32,310 nucleotides of DNA from Chloroflexota bacterium (GCA_023434145.1 JAEYTI010000226.1:1-32310), one strand, 5' to 3'. Positions 8,105 to 16,760 are shown, counted from the first letter of the stretch. Notes: generated from the letters alone by a model not told the origin. Made by a program: numbers and translations.

Positions 8105-8159
8105 CTGAGGTATGGTTATGCGTGGCCAAACCTCCGGCCACGCATAAGGGGATTCTCAG
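8105..8159 (-). promoter_or_regulatory. Hairpin in the lysC leader
   Basis: Perfect 12-bp arms TTATGCGTGGCC (8116-8127) and GGCCACGCATAA (8136-8147) with an 8-base loop, extended by CTGAG/CTCAG at 8105-8109 and 8155-8159. If the promoter at 8161-8191 is real, this lies in the 5' leader of lysC; on the transcript the loop reads GGAGGTTT, a Shine-Dalgarno-like sequence. It lacks a following T run, and it is much too short for a lysine riboswitch. The T-left/A-right arm polarity matches the other palindromes of the window. Confidence 0.6.
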
Positions 8160-8160
8160 C

Positions 8161-8191
8161 ATTGTACCAAAAAAAGAAGCGTGAGGGCCAA
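8161..8191 (-). promoter_or_regulatory. Probable lysC promoter
   Basis: On the minus strand TTGGCC (8186-8191), a 19-base spacer and a good -10 TACAAT (8161-8166). The -35 is weak and the spacer long, so the call rests on the -10. It lies in the gap between the histidine-kinase gene stop and lysC. Confidence 0.45.
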
Positions 8192-8198
8192 AAAACGG

Positions 8199-11100
8199 TT
8201 ACGAACCGCCTGTCTCATCCCATTTCACAGCGATGCAGGTGCCTGAGCCCGGTTCTGTATTCAGCAGGAACTGCGCGCCGATATTCTGCGCCCGCTCTTC
8301 CATAATCCCCAAGCCAAAGTGGTCTGGGGATGCAAGGCCCGGCTGGAAACCAATGCCATTGTCACAGATCGTAAGCACCGCGCCGGCCCCCGCGTGATTT
8401 TCACCATCCGGGCTGCTCGCCCGCAGATCGATCGATACCTGGCTAGCTCGGGCATGCTTCTGGATGTTGTTCAGCGATTCCTGGGCGATTCGGTAGAAAC
8501 CGAGTTTGACGTTCGACGGTAGCACCAGCGAGCGGTCCGCTTCGAGAGTCACAGGAACGCGCGCTCGCCCCTGGAAGGCTTCGCAAAGCTGCTGGAGCAG
8601 ATCGTGCAGGGGCACGTCTTCAAGGGCGGTAGGGCGCAGTTCCATCAGCAGCGTCCGCATCTCTGCCAGCGCGCCGCGCGTCAGCTCGCGGATCTCATTA
8701 ATCTTCTGCTTGCCGGCCTCGGGGTTGCGCTCCCACAGCTTTGGCAGTACTTCTGCGATCAGGCTGGTGGCAAAAAGCGTCTGTGTCACAGCGTCGTGCA
8801 GGTCGCGGGCCAGGCGGTTACGCTCTGCAGAAACGGCGATCTCTTCCGCCTGGCTGCGCAGCATAGCATTTGCCACAGCCAGCGCGGCATGATCGGCAAA
8901 GTTGGTCGCGATCTTCACGTCTTCATCGGTGATGAAATGCCCGTCTTCATACAAAATCACTACACCGCCATCCACTTTGTCACTGACCATTAGCGGAACT
9001 GCCAGCAGTCGTTCGAATGCGCGAAATGCTGCTGCCGAAGCCGGGGACTGGGCGTTTTCCAGGCGTTCTTGCAGGTTCGGGATCAGGAGGGGCTGGCCTT
9101 GCAAAATCGGCATCGTGACCCAACCGGGCAGCACCAGCGGCAGTCGATCGCCGGCCGGCGACCGCTCCTGGCCAATTACGTTGGTCGCCACGATCATCGG
9201 GAAGCCCTCTTCACCGCAGCGGAAAATGACCACTCCGCCAGCGCCCATTAGCCGCACGATCTGGTGGATGATCGAATCGAGCGATTCATTCAGCGAGCGG
9301 TTGGTGTTAAGGATAGAAAGAATCTCGCGCAGTCCTTCAGCCACCTGCCGGCGGCGCTCGATCTCTTGCGTGCGCTCGCGCACCTGCTTTTCCAGTGCCA
9401 TTGTCTGTGCCTGGATGCGCATCTCGCGCAGGCGGTATCCGCCCACCGCGCTGCCCGCGATGAGCAGCCCCAGCGTGCCGATAAACCACCAGCGCTCCCA
9501 AATGGGCGGGGTCACACTGATCTCTACCGTCGCGCCGGTCTCATTCCATACACCATCCTGGTTCGACCCGATAACGCGGAAGATGTACGTGCCGCCGCGC
9601 AGGTTGGTGTAGCTTACGTAGCGGCGGGTGCCCGCGTAAACCCAATCTTTGTCGAAGCCTTCCAATTTATAGGCGTATTGATTTTTCTCGGGCGCAGAGT
9701 AATCGAGGGCGGCAAATTCAAAGGAAACAAAACTATCTTGGTACGAAAGCCGGATTTTCTCCCCGCCCAGCAGGTCTTTGGCCTCGGTCTGGTTGAACTT
9801 TTTGAACGCGGTAATCACCACCGGCGGCGCAACCGGATTATCCAACACGTTCTGCGGGTCAAAGGAGTTGAATCCCTGCACTCCGCCGAAGTACATGTAG
9901 CCGCGGCTGTTCTGGAAGTATGCCCCGGCATTGAACTCGTAGCTTTGCAAGCCATCGCGGCGGTCGTAGTTGCGGAAGGTTTCGGTTTGTGGATCGAAGC
10001 GCGAAAGTCCGCGGTTGGTGCTGACCCACAGGAAGCCGCTGCGATCTGCCAGAATGCCATACACAACGTTGCTGGGCAGGCCCTGGCGCTGCGTGTAGTG
10101 GTGGAATGTGCCGGTTTCGCGGTCAAAGCGGTTGAGTCCCCCTAGCATTGTGCCTATCCACACCGTTCCATCGGATGTTTCTAAAATGGATAGCACCCGG
10201 TTGCTGCCGAGGCTAAGCGGGTTGCCCAGCTCGTTGCGGTAGTGGGTAAACGTGCGCCAGTCGGGTGACATCACGCTAATTCCATTGTTTGTGCCGATCC
10301 ACAGCCTACCGTCGCTGGTCTCGTAGATGGCACGCACAAAATCATCGGCGATGGTGTTGGTATTTTGCGGATCGTGCAGGTAGCGGGTGAAAACTCCTTT
10401 CTCGCGATCCATTAGATTTAGCCCGCTGCGTGTGCCGACCCACAAGTTGGCACGGCTGTCCTCGTAGATCACCGTTACGCGGTTGTCGGAGATGCTGGTC
10501 TGGCTGCGGGATTCGTGCTGGTAGCGGCGGAAGCGGCCTAACTCGGGCTGAAAGCGGTTGAGGCCACCCCCATTGGTTCCTAGCCACAGGATGCCCAGGT
10601 GATCCTGAAACACCGCGCGCACATCATTGCTGCTGAGGCTCGATTGGTCGACCGGGTTGTGCATATAGGCGGAGAAGGTGCGGGCTTCATGATCCAGGCG
10701 GTTCAGCCCGCCGTCCATCGTACCAACCCATACGTTGCCTTCGTCATCTTCGGTAACAGCATGCACGATGTCATTATTGAGGGTGTTGGCCATGCCGGGG
10801 CGGTGCTGGTAAAGCGTGAACCGGTCCGTAGTCGTTTGGATGTATTTGCTCAGCCCGCCGCCTAGCGTACCAATCCACAAAACACCCGAGCGGTCCTCGT
10901 AGATTGAGAGAACGTAGTCGTTGCTCAGGCTGTGTGGCACGGTGGGATCATGCTGGTAGCGGATAAAATAATCGTCTGGGCGGACGAGCAGGTTCAATCC
11001 GCTGCGGCTGCCGGCCCAAATCTTCCCGGCGCGGTCTTCATATACGGTGGCAACAAAGTTGCCCGAAATGGTGTATGGGTTCGGCGGGCTGTTGCGATAG

Positions 11101-11906
11101 CGGGTGAACGTGCCGGAAATTGTATTCAACCGGTTGAGGCCACCCTCTTCGGTTCCTACCCACAGATTGTTCGCGCGGTCGAGGAACAGCGAGAGGACAT
11201 GGTTATCGGAAAGGCTGTTGGGTGCGCCTTCGATCTTCTGATAATGGGTGAACCTGCCGGTTAGCGCGTTGTAGTGGTCCAGCCCGGCGGCAGTGCCAAT
11301 CCACAATCCGCCGCTGTTGTCGGCGACCATATCGTTTACCTGGTCGTTGATCAACGTGTTGGAATTGCCAGAAGCGTGGCGGTAATGGGTGAAGCTGCCT
11401 TCTTCGCGGTCGAGCAGGTTCAGCCCGCCTTCGGTGGTAGTAACCCACAGGTTTCCCTGCGAATCTTCGGCGATGGCGCTAACAGAACTGCCGAGCAGGC
11501 TGCTGGCATTCGCCGGATCGTGCAGGTAATGATTGAACGTTTCGTCCTGGCGGTTAAAGTAGTTCAAGCCATCGGCAGTGCCAAACCACAATTCGCCGTT
11601 GGAATCTTCGAAAATGGCAGTGATTGTGCTGTTCGAAAGCGTGCTTGGGTTTTCTGGATCGTGCTTGTAGAGGGTGAAGGTGTACCCATCGTACTTGTTC
11701 AGCCCATCCTCGGTGCCGAACCACATAAAACCGAGCGAATCCTGCAAGATGGCGCGTACCGTGCTCTGCGATAGCCCGTGTTCAACCGAGAGCGTCTCGA
11801 AGCGCACGGAACCAGTCTGCGCGCGCGCTGGCTGCACCACTCCCGACAGCACAGCAGATGCCAGGATCATCGCCAGCAGTATGCGGTAGATTTTTTGCAG
11901 CACCAT
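8199..11906 (-). CDS. Two-propeller membrane histidine kinase with GAF domain
   Basis: 1235 residues. A signal peptide ends PARAQ near residue 29. Then come about fourteen regulator-propeller repeats of the form G-x-LW-x-GT-x-x-GLN (first GFMWFGTEDGLN near residue 55, last near 670), enough for two seven-bladed propellers. A Y_Y_Y-type beta domain (about 715-790) and one membrane helix (about 805) follow, then a coiled coil, a GAF domain (about 870-1010), a HisKA_3 dimerisation helix ERNRLARDLHDAVTQT (phospho-His about 1038) and an HATPase_c domain with QESLNNIQKHA, CDNGIGF and GLGIMEERA. It should sense an outside ligand and phosphorylate a NarL/LuxR-type regulator. No response regulator gene is adjacent and no receiver domain is fused, so it is an orphan. 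Such propeller kinases often sense carbohydrates; that is family knowledge, not evidence here. Confidence 0.93.
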   Translation of the reverse strand: MVLQKIYRILLAMILASAVLSGVVQPARAQTGSVRFETLSVEHGLSQSTVRAILQDSLGFMWFGTEDGLNKYDGYTFTLYKHDPENPSTLSNSTITAIFEDSNGELWFGTADGLNYFNRQDETFNHYLHDPANASSLLGSSVSAIAEDSQGNLWVTTTEGGLNLLDREEGSFTHYRHASGNSNTLINDQVNDMVADNSGGLWIGTAAGLDHYNALTGRFTHYQKIEGAPNSLSDNHVLSLFLDRANNLWVGTEEGGLNRLNTISGTFTRYRNSPPNPYTISGNFVATVYEDRAGKIWAGSRSGLNLLVRPDDYFIRYQHDPTVPHSLSNDYVLSIYEDRSGVLWIGTLGGGLSKYIQTTTDRFTLYQHRPGMANTLNNDIVHAVTEDDEGNVWVGTMDGGLNRLDHEARTFSAYMHNPVDQSSLSSNDVRAVFQDHLGILWLGTNGGGLNRFQPELGRFRRYQHESRSQTSISDNRVTVIYEDSRANLWVGTRSGLNLMDREKGVFTRYLHDPQNTNTIADDFVRAIYETSDGRLWIGTNNGISVMSPDWRTFTHYRNELGNPLSLGSNRVLSILETSDGTVWIGTMLGGLNRFDRETGTFHHYTQRQGLPSNVVYGILADRSGFLWVSTNRGLSRFDPQTETFRNYDRRDGLQSYEFNAGAYFQNSRGYMYFGGVQGFNSFDPQNVLDNPVAPPVVITAFKKFNQTEAKDLLGGEKIRLSYQDSFVSFEFAALDYSAPEKNQYAYKLEGFDKDWVYAGTRRYVSYTNLRGGTYIFRVIGSNQDGVWNETGATVEISVTPPIWERWWFIGTLGLLIAGSAVGGYRLREMRIQAQTMALEKQVRERTQEIERRRQVAEGLREILSILNTNRSLNESLDSIIHQIVRLMGAGGVVIFRCGEEGFPMIVATNVIGQERSPAGDRLPLVLPGWVTMPILQGQPLLIPNLQERLENAQSPASAAAFRAFERLLAVPLMVSDKVDGGVVILYEDGHFITDEDVKIATNFADHAALAVANAMLRSQAEEIAVSAERNRLARDLHDAVTQTLFATSLIAEVLPKLWERNPEAGKQKINEIRELTRGALAEMRTLLMELRPTALEDVPLHDLLQQLCEAFQGRARVPVTLEADRSLVLPSNVKLGFYRIAQESLNNIQKHARASQVSIDLRASSPDGENHAGAGAVLTICDNGIGFQPGLASPDHFGLGIMEERAQNIGAQFLLNTEPGSGTCIAVKWDETGGS

Positions 11907-11924
11907 CTATCTTTCTCTTTCAAG

Positions 11925-11973
11925 TGGATCGTAATTTTCGATACGATGCAGTCGTATCGAAAATTACGATCCA
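11925..11973. repeat. Long palindrome holding the aminotransferase stop
   Basis: Perfect 22-bp arms (11925-11946 and 11952-11973) around TGCAG. The left arm reads TGGATCGTAATTTTCGATAC. The right arm contains the last two codons (Gly-Ser) and the stop codon (11964-11966) of the aminotransferase gene, so the palindrome defines the protein's C-terminus. It sits 18 bases upstream of the histidine-kinase start. Confidence 0.92.
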
Positions 11974-13049
11974 ACCTTTTTTATCACATCGAGCGCCTGC
12001 TCCACAAGCGCGCGATCTGCTTGCGAGCCCATGTGTCCCATGCGGAAGACCTTGCCTGCCAGCGGTCCGTAGCTGCCACCGACGACCATGCCGTGCTCGC
12101 GAAGGCGATGGTCGAACTGCTCCCACGTCATGCCGTCGGGCACGTATGCAGCGGTAACGGTAGGGGCAGGTACAGCGCCCTGCGCCGGGTAGAGCCGGAT
12201 GCCAAGCTCGCACAAGCCTTCCCGGCAGAGCGCCGCGACCGCCTCATGCCGGGCAAAGCTGTTCTCCAGGCCCTCGTTCAGCAGCAGTTGCGTGCCGGCA
12301 TAGAGCGCTGCAAGCCCTTGCCAGTAGGGGGTGTACGGGAAGTACGCCGTCTGCTCTACATCCTTCCACGGTTTGAGTGCATCGTAGCCGGGGTAGTTGA
12401 CCTGATCGATGATTTCCCAGGCAGCCTCGCTAATCGCCACGATCGACATACTGGGGGGAACCGAAAGGGCTTTTTGCGTGCCACCTAGCATCAAGTCGAC
12501 GTTCCATGCATCGGTCAGCACCGGCGCGCCGCCCGCGCTGGCGACGGCATCCACGTAGAGCAGGGGCACGCTGTGTTTCTTTTTCAGCGCGCCGAGCTGC
12601 GCCACCGGGTTGAGCGTGCCGGAAGGCGTCTCGCAGTGAACGACGGTGATCATCTTGGGTTTAAACTCGACGATCGCCTGCTCAATGGTATCCCAATCGT
12701 GGAGCGTTTCATCGTAGCCGAAGCCTACCGTGCGCACATCCGCGCCGATTGAACGGGCCATATCGCCAATGCCATACCCAAAAACGCCGGTTGCCACCGC
12801 CAGCACCCGGTCACCGGGCAGCAGGCAGCTTTTCATTGCTCCCCACAGCGCCAGCATTCCTTCGCCGCTCATCAGCGCCATGCGGTTTTTCGTCCCAAAA
12901 ATTTGCTGGAGGCCGGCTTGGGTCTTTTTGTATAGTTCGAGGTACTCGGATTCTAAATCGGCAGAGCCAAAATCGGTCAGATAGGCTTGCAGAATCTGCT
13001 GGGGAACCTTTACTGGTCCAGGAACCATAGGAATGCGGTATGTGTTCAT
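11964..13049 (-). CDS. Class V aminotransferase (alanine-glyoxylate/serine-pyruvate type)
   Basis: 361 residues with the fold-type I PLP pattern of the alanine-glyoxylate/serine-glyoxylate aminotransferase group: N-terminal PMVPGPVKVP, SGEGMLALWGAM, HCETPSGTLNP, DAVASAGG (PLP ring Asp) and the PLP lysine in GGTQKALSVPP (about residue 195). C-terminal FRMGHMG is the typical substrate-carboxylate segment. It probably makes glycine from glyoxylate, with alanine or serine as donor; the 2-aminoethylphosphonate and phosphoserine relatives are alternatives. The start ATG at 13049 has only a weak ribosome-binding site. Its last codons lie in a palindrome, so C-terminal length may vary in relatives. 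No functional partner is adjacent. Confidence 0.88.
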   Translation of the reverse strand: MNTYRIPMVPGPVKVPQQILQAYLTDFGSADLESEYLELYKKTQAGLQQIFGTKNRMALMSGEGMLALWGAMKSCLLPGDRVLAVATGVFGYGIGDMARSIGADVRTVGFGYDETLHDWDTIEQAIVEFKPKMITVVHCETPSGTLNPVAQLGALKKKHSVPLLYVDAVASAGGAPVLTDAWNVDLMLGGTQKALSVPPSMSIVAISEAAWEIIDQVNYPGYDALKPWKDVEQTAYFPYTPYWQGLAALYAGTQLLLNEGLENSFARHEAVAALCREGLCELGIRLYPAQGAVPAPTVTAAYVPDGMTWEQFDHRLREHGMVVGGSYGPLAGKVFRMGHMGSQADRALVEQALDVIKKVGS

Positions 13050-13145
13050 CGGTACGTTAACTCACTCTCATGCCGCGCGGCATCGGATGGGTGGAATCAG
13101 TACAGCATTGGGGCAGTGAAGGCTTTCGGCCTTCTATTATGCCAC

Positions 13146-13198
13146 ATTTTGCATAGTGATGGCGCTCTATGCAGTCGCGCGCCACCACTACACAAAAT
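13146..13198. repeat. Imperfect palindrome, possibly a decayed copy
   Basis: Arms of 20 bases (13146-13165 and 13179-13198), ATTTTGCATAGTGATGGCGC against its near complement, with three A-C mismatches only and a 13-base loop. All mismatches are of the kind produced by transitions from a perfect palindrome. The gap 13050-13350 contains only this, a weak GAAGGC/GCCTTC hairpin near 13120 and the dispersed repeat at 13220-13312. Confidence 0.65.
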
Positions 13199-13219
13199 AA
13201 ATATTGGCGTACCTGCTTA

Positions 13220-13312
13220 GCCCTGCCGGGTAGTTACGTGGGAATCGCTCCCTTCGGGCAGGTGGGCAAAGCCCACGATTCGCGGATAGCAGACAATGCG
13301 ACTGAGGAGTTA
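13220..13312 (+). repeat. Dispersed structured repeat, copy without palindrome
   Basis: Bases 13220-13258 match the reverse complement of 22952-22990 at 33 of 39 positions, and 13260-13312 match the reverse complement of 22829-22881 at 43 of 53. In this copy the two halves adjoin. It contains the hairpin GTGGGC-AAA-GCCCAC, which in the other copy is GCGGGC-GAA-GCCCGC, a paired change that keeps the stem. GAATCG in the first half can pair with CGATTC in the second. Confidence 0.8.
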
Positions 13313-13350
13313 CCTTTCGCCTTTCTCGAATCAGAATAAAAGGGTGGAAC

Positions 13351-16146
13351 TTAGCGCATCTCGATGCGGTTCTTGCCCTTTTCTTTGGCGCTGTACAACG
13401 CGGCATCGGCCCGTGCCAGCAGGGTAGAGAGGCTGTCGGTGGCAGCGTCGGCCTGGGTAACGCCCAGGCTGATCGCGATTGCGATGTCGCCATCCGGTCC
13501 CCGCACGGTTTCTTCGCATACTGCCCGGCGGATGCGATCAGCAATCTCCATCGCTTCATGGATTTCTGCGTTGGGCAGTAGAATGGCGAACTCATCGCCG
13601 CCATAACGTCCGAGGATGTCGATTACACGAACGCTGCTCTTACTTCTGACGGCGACCGCGCGCAGCACCATATCCCCCGCGGCGTGGCCATACCTATCGT
13701 TGATCTGCTTTAAATTATCCAGATCGAACATAATTGCTGACAGCGGTGCCTGGAAGCGCTTATAACGGTGAATTTCCAACGCACCCAATTCGAAGAACTT
13801 ACGGCGGTTGTACAGTCCCGTCAGTGGATCGGTGGTTGCCAACCGCTGCACTTCTGAGTACAGCAAAGCGTTTTGCAGCGCCGCGCTTGCCAGCGCCGCA
13901 AAACTGTCGAGCAGAGTCAGATCATTCTTTTCGAAACCATCATCTTCTGGCTTAATCAGCACGAGAACGCCCAGTACGCTGCCAGGAGCTGTGAGGGGGG
14001 CAATTGCTGCCAAATAGCGGGCGCCGTCGTTCGTCGCGAAGGAATGCTGTGCCTGATTGGTTTTCTCGCCAATGATCTGATCAATCATTGGTCGTATCGC
14101 GGATAGAATTGATCCGCGGTGTTCGGGGTCGGTAATCCGCCCGTATGAAACGCGTAATTCTAGCTGCTGTGTTTCTTGCTCCATCAGGAAGAGCAGCCCG
14201 TGCAATACGGTTGGAAAAATCTCCTGAGACGATTCGATGCCCTGGGCGATGAGAGCTTCCAGATCGATGGTTGAGAGCAGCCGGGTGGTGGCGTGGTTCA
14301 GGCCTTCTAGCTCGCGCGCCCGCTGTGCTTCACGTTCGTACAGGCGGGCATCTTCTACCGCCAGCGCAGCGCGGTCCGCCAGATCTTGAAGGAAGGCCAG
14401 ATCGCTTTCGCTGTACGGGTTCAAATCGCGTGTGCGCATCACAGTGAGCACACCCACTTTGCGCCCGTGCGCCCGCAGCAGAACGCTAACCAAATGCAGC
14501 CGGGTAGGTTCTTCTGCAAACAAATTCCAAATGGCTTTAGGGAACAGGTTGAGAAAGGCATTGGGCGTGACATCCACCATGAGCGCAGGCTGCGCTGTTT
14601 GATAGACCCGGCCGGCGATCCCCTCGCGAATGGAGAAGACGAGCTTGCTGCCAGCCCGCCGGTGCAGATCCTCAGGGAGCAGTCCTTCCGCATGCACAGC
14701 CGCCACCTGGTAACTTTCGCTCTCTTCCTCAAAGATGTTCAGGCAGCAGAAATCACCAAACTTGCGGCCTACCTGCTCCACAATGGTATGCAGCAGGTCA
14801 CGATAATTCAAACCGGCTTCGCCAAATGCCTTGGATAGACTGGTTAAAAGCTGCAGGCGGATTGTATGCCAGCGCAAGATTTCTTCCGCCTGTTTGCGCG
14901 CGGTAATATCCTGCATAATACCAACCGCGCCGTTCAGGTTGCCCTTGCGGTCGATGATTGGGGCGGTGCTGGTTAGAATGTGCCGCGCGGGCTGGTTCTC
15001 TGGCATAGCCAGTAACTCAACGTTGAGCAGACGCCCGCCATCGATTGCCGAGGAGGTAAGCGGCAGATTGCGCGGATCATAAGGTTTGCCGTTTGGGTAG
15101 CACAAATGGAGCGCGACGTGCGAGGAAATATCCTCGCCGTAGGGCAGCGGTACGGCGAACAATTGCTCTGCGGCTGGGTTGCTCAATACGATTCGGCCTT
15201 CTTCATCTGCTACAACAATGGCTTCGGGCGCATTCTCGATGATCGTTTTTAGGCGCGACTGTTCGATTTCCAATTGATCGAGCAGCCGCTCGCGGTCGGT
15301 CATATCGTGCCAGATGGTGATGACGCCGTAAATCGCGCTTTCATCCATGAGCGGAGAAGCAGAAACATACAGCACGTGCTCTTCATTGTCTGGTCCGGTC
15401 ATCAGCAGTCGTTCGCCAATGAGCATCTGGCCGAGGAGCGCGTGCCGGACGGGCAGCTGCTCTGGAGGAATGGGGCTGCCGTCTTTTCTACGGATGCCCA
15501 AAAGCGACACGATCTCTTCCTGCTCCATGCCGACAAGATCCAACCCGAATAGCGTAAGGGCTGCCGGATTGGCGCGAATGGCCCGCCCGCCTGCATCGAA
15601 CAGGATTACCGCTTCTGCCATGGCGGTAATAACGGCGTTCATTTCTTCGGCCTGGCGATTGGCCTCCTCAGCTATTTCCAGTGCCAGGCGGTTGGCGTGA
15701 TCGGCGCGTGTCGTGTCCTGTACCAGTAACAGCACACCCGGTTCGCCTTTCCAATCCATCCGCCGCAGCCGCATGGAAAAACTGCGTGTCTGACCATCCG
15801 CAAAGCGGTGCTCGATTCGATCGAACTGCAGATCCCTGCCGCTTTCCATCAGTTGTTCGAGCAACTGACCCCCGATGAAGCCCTGTTCTGGCGGCCAAAC
15901 CGTTGTGTAGGGCAAGCCAATAATTTCGGTTTGGGGATCGGGGAGGATATTCAGGTAGGCGGGGGAAGCCAACCGGAAAACGAACTGTGGGCCGGTGACG
16001 AGTGCTATTCCAACCGGTGCGTGCGCCAGAATGTTTTCAAGCAGCACAATGGCAGCAGCCGTTTCTTCGATAAACGCCTCAACATCTTCCTGTTTGTGAT
16101 TTTCCTGGTACTTGGTGATATTTTCCAGGATCTTGTTCGCGTCCAT
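13351..16146 (-). CDS. PAS/GAF diguanylate cyclase
   Basis: 931 residues, soluble, with no membrane segment. Domain order: a first PAS (about residues 35-150, LENILAHAPVGIAL), a second PAS (about 175-290, VITAMAEAVILFDAGGRAI), a third PAS (about 300-420, IIENAPEAIVVADEEGRIV), two GAF domains (about 430-590 and 610-770), then a GGDEF domain. The active site is GRYGGDEFAILLP (about residue 850). RVID just upstream fits the RxxD inhibitory site. There is no EAL or HD-GYP domain, so it should make cyclic di-GMP in response to ligands or redox signals seen by PAS/GAF. The start ATG at 16146 is preferred because AAAGG lies seven bases upstream; the open frame continues to 16179. The gene stands alone. 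Confidence 0.93.
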   Translation of the reverse strand: MDANKILENITKYQENHKQEDVEAFIEETAAAIVLLENILAHAPVGIALVTGPQFVFRLASPAYLNILPDPQTEIIGLPYTTVWPPEQGFIGGQLLEQLMESGRDLQFDRIEHRFADGQTRSFSMRLRRMDWKGEPGVLLLVQDTTRADHANRLALEIAEEANRQAEEMNAVITAMAEAVILFDAGGRAIRANPAALTLFGLDLVGMEQEEIVSLLGIRRKDGSPIPPEQLPVRHALLGQMLIGERLLMTGPDNEEHVLYVSASPLMDESAIYGVITIWHDMTDRERLLDQLEIEQSRLKTIIENAPEAIVVADEEGRIVLSNPAAEQLFAVPLPYGEDISSHVALHLCYPNGKPYDPRNLPLTSSAIDGGRLLNVELLAMPENQPARHILTSTAPIIDRKGNLNGAVGIMQDITARKQAEEILRWHTIRLQLLTSLSKAFGEAGLNYRDLLHTIVEQVGRKFGDFCCLNIFEEESESYQVAAVHAEGLLPEDLHRRAGSKLVFSIREGIAGRVYQTAQPALMVDVTPNAFLNLFPKAIWNLFAEEPTRLHLVSVLLRAHGRKVGVLTVMRTRDLNPYSESDLAFLQDLADRAALAVEDARLYEREAQRARELEGLNHATTRLLSTIDLEALIAQGIESSQEIFPTVLHGLLFLMEQETQQLELRVSYGRITDPEHRGSILSAIRPMIDQIIGEKTNQAQHSFATNDGARYLAAIAPLTAPGSVLGVLVLIKPEDDGFEKNDLTLLDSFAALASAALQNALLYSEVQRLATTDPLTGLYNRRKFFELGALEIHRYKRFQAPLSAIMFDLDNLKQINDRYGHAAGDMVLRAVAVRSKSSVRVIDILGRYGGDEFAILLPNAEIHEAMEIADRIRRAVCEETVRGPDGDIAIAISLGVTQADAATDSLSTLLARADAALYSAKEKGKNRIEMR

Positions 16147-16272
16147 GTTTTGGCCTTTCTGTGTGTAACAATTCACCACACGATGAGAGGACGGGTGGCG
16201 AAAGGATGCGAAATTCGGCAGTTTTGGCGTTTGGGATAATCACCTGGGGCCTGTATGATACAACCCAAGGGC

Positions 16273-16305
16273 TAGCAGGTCCGGTCTGACCCGGTGAAAC
16301 TGCTA
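16273..16305 (-). promoter_or_regulatory. Possible structured leader of the diguanylate cyclase gene
   Basis: On the minus strand TAGCAG (16300-16305) can pair with CTGCTA (16273-16278), enclosing a short CCGG/CCGG or GGTC/GACC hairpin. It lies about 130 bases before the start codon. It does not match the cyclic di-GMP riboswitch consensus as remembered. It may be chance. Confidence 0.25.
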
Positions 16306-16428
16306 AAGAGCATGATCACCAGAAACGATGGTTACCCGTGTGTTCAAAAAAAGGCGGTAAAACATCCTTTTTGATGATTTATTTAGTATATCATACAGCC
16401 TTGTATGGGAATACGCTGGAATTTAGCG

Positions 16429-16503
16429 TCTCTAGGGGTTGCTATGGTTGCAGGGGAACGTTGCGAAGCAACCTCCCCCTGCAACATAGCAACTTCCAAA
16501 GAG
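16429..16503. repeat. Imperfect boxed palindrome
   Basis: Arms of about 35 bases around GAA (16465-16467). The outer box TCTCTAGGGGTTGC on the left faces GCAACTTCCAAAGAG on the right; a few mismatches and single-base bulges interrupt the stem. The core TTGCGAAGCAA contains GCGAAGC, known as an exceptionally stable DNA mini-hairpin. It belongs to the boxed subgroup with 16658-16730, 21269-21343 and the window end. Confidence 0.85.
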
Positions 16504-16657
16504 CCTTTTTCGCCCGTTCACAGAACGGACGATTGCCGATAGAATAGTACCTGTTTGAAATCTCAAAGCTACTTGTAACTGCTTTGGCTCGGCGGATTTT
16601 TGGTTTGTTCTGGCTGGCTTACACGGTAGGATACCCAGAATAGTTCAAAAATTGGGT

Positions 16658-16730
16658 CTCTGGGTTTTGCCGTGGTTGAGGGGAGAGGTTGCGACACCAC
16701 CTCTCCCCTAAACCACGGCAAAACCCAAAG
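16658..16730. repeat. Boxed palindrome upstream of the TauE-type gene
   Basis: Left arm TGGGTTTTGCCGTGGTT (16661-16677) is complementary to 16711-16727; after one mismatch the stem continues through GAGGGGAGAGG-like sequence to a loop of about 11 bases with TTGCGACACCA. The total stem is 28 bp. The outer box CTCTGGGTTTTGCCGTG recurs at 21270 and, in the form CTCTTTGGGAATTGCCGTG, at 32256. It ends 30 bases before the start codon at 16761. Confidence 0.9.
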
Positions 16731-16760
16731 TACCTGAAAATTCTCAGGGAGAAATGGTTC

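Larger units (their letters stand above)
16147..16760. other. Divergent intergenic region with two palindromes
   Basis: A 614-base gap between the diverging diguanylate cyclase and TauE-type genes. No convincing ORF was found. It holds a hairpin leader for the minus-strand gene (16273-16305), an AT-rich stretch (about 16360-16400) with a small CATACA/TGTATG hairpin, and two large palindromes (16429-16503 and 16658-16730). A weak plus-strand promoter TTGTTC, 16 bases, TAGGAT can be drawn ending near 16632; it is not strong enough to call. Confidence 0.6.

Noticed and set aside
8075..8198. Lysine riboswitch before lysC
   Set aside because: The leader is too short and only one simple hairpin is present.
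9264..10145. Long plus-strand frames opposite the histidine kinase
   Set aside because: They mirror the repetitive propeller coding sequence and have no independent protein features.
16147..16430. Cyclic di-GMP riboswitch upstream of the diguanylate cyclase
   Set aside because: The characteristic GEMM sequences are not seen; only a loose TAGCAG/CTGCTA stem is present.
16338..16547. A 69-codon plus-strand frame in the divergent gap
   Set aside because: It runs through the palindrome at 16429, has no ribosome-binding site and no recognisable protein features.
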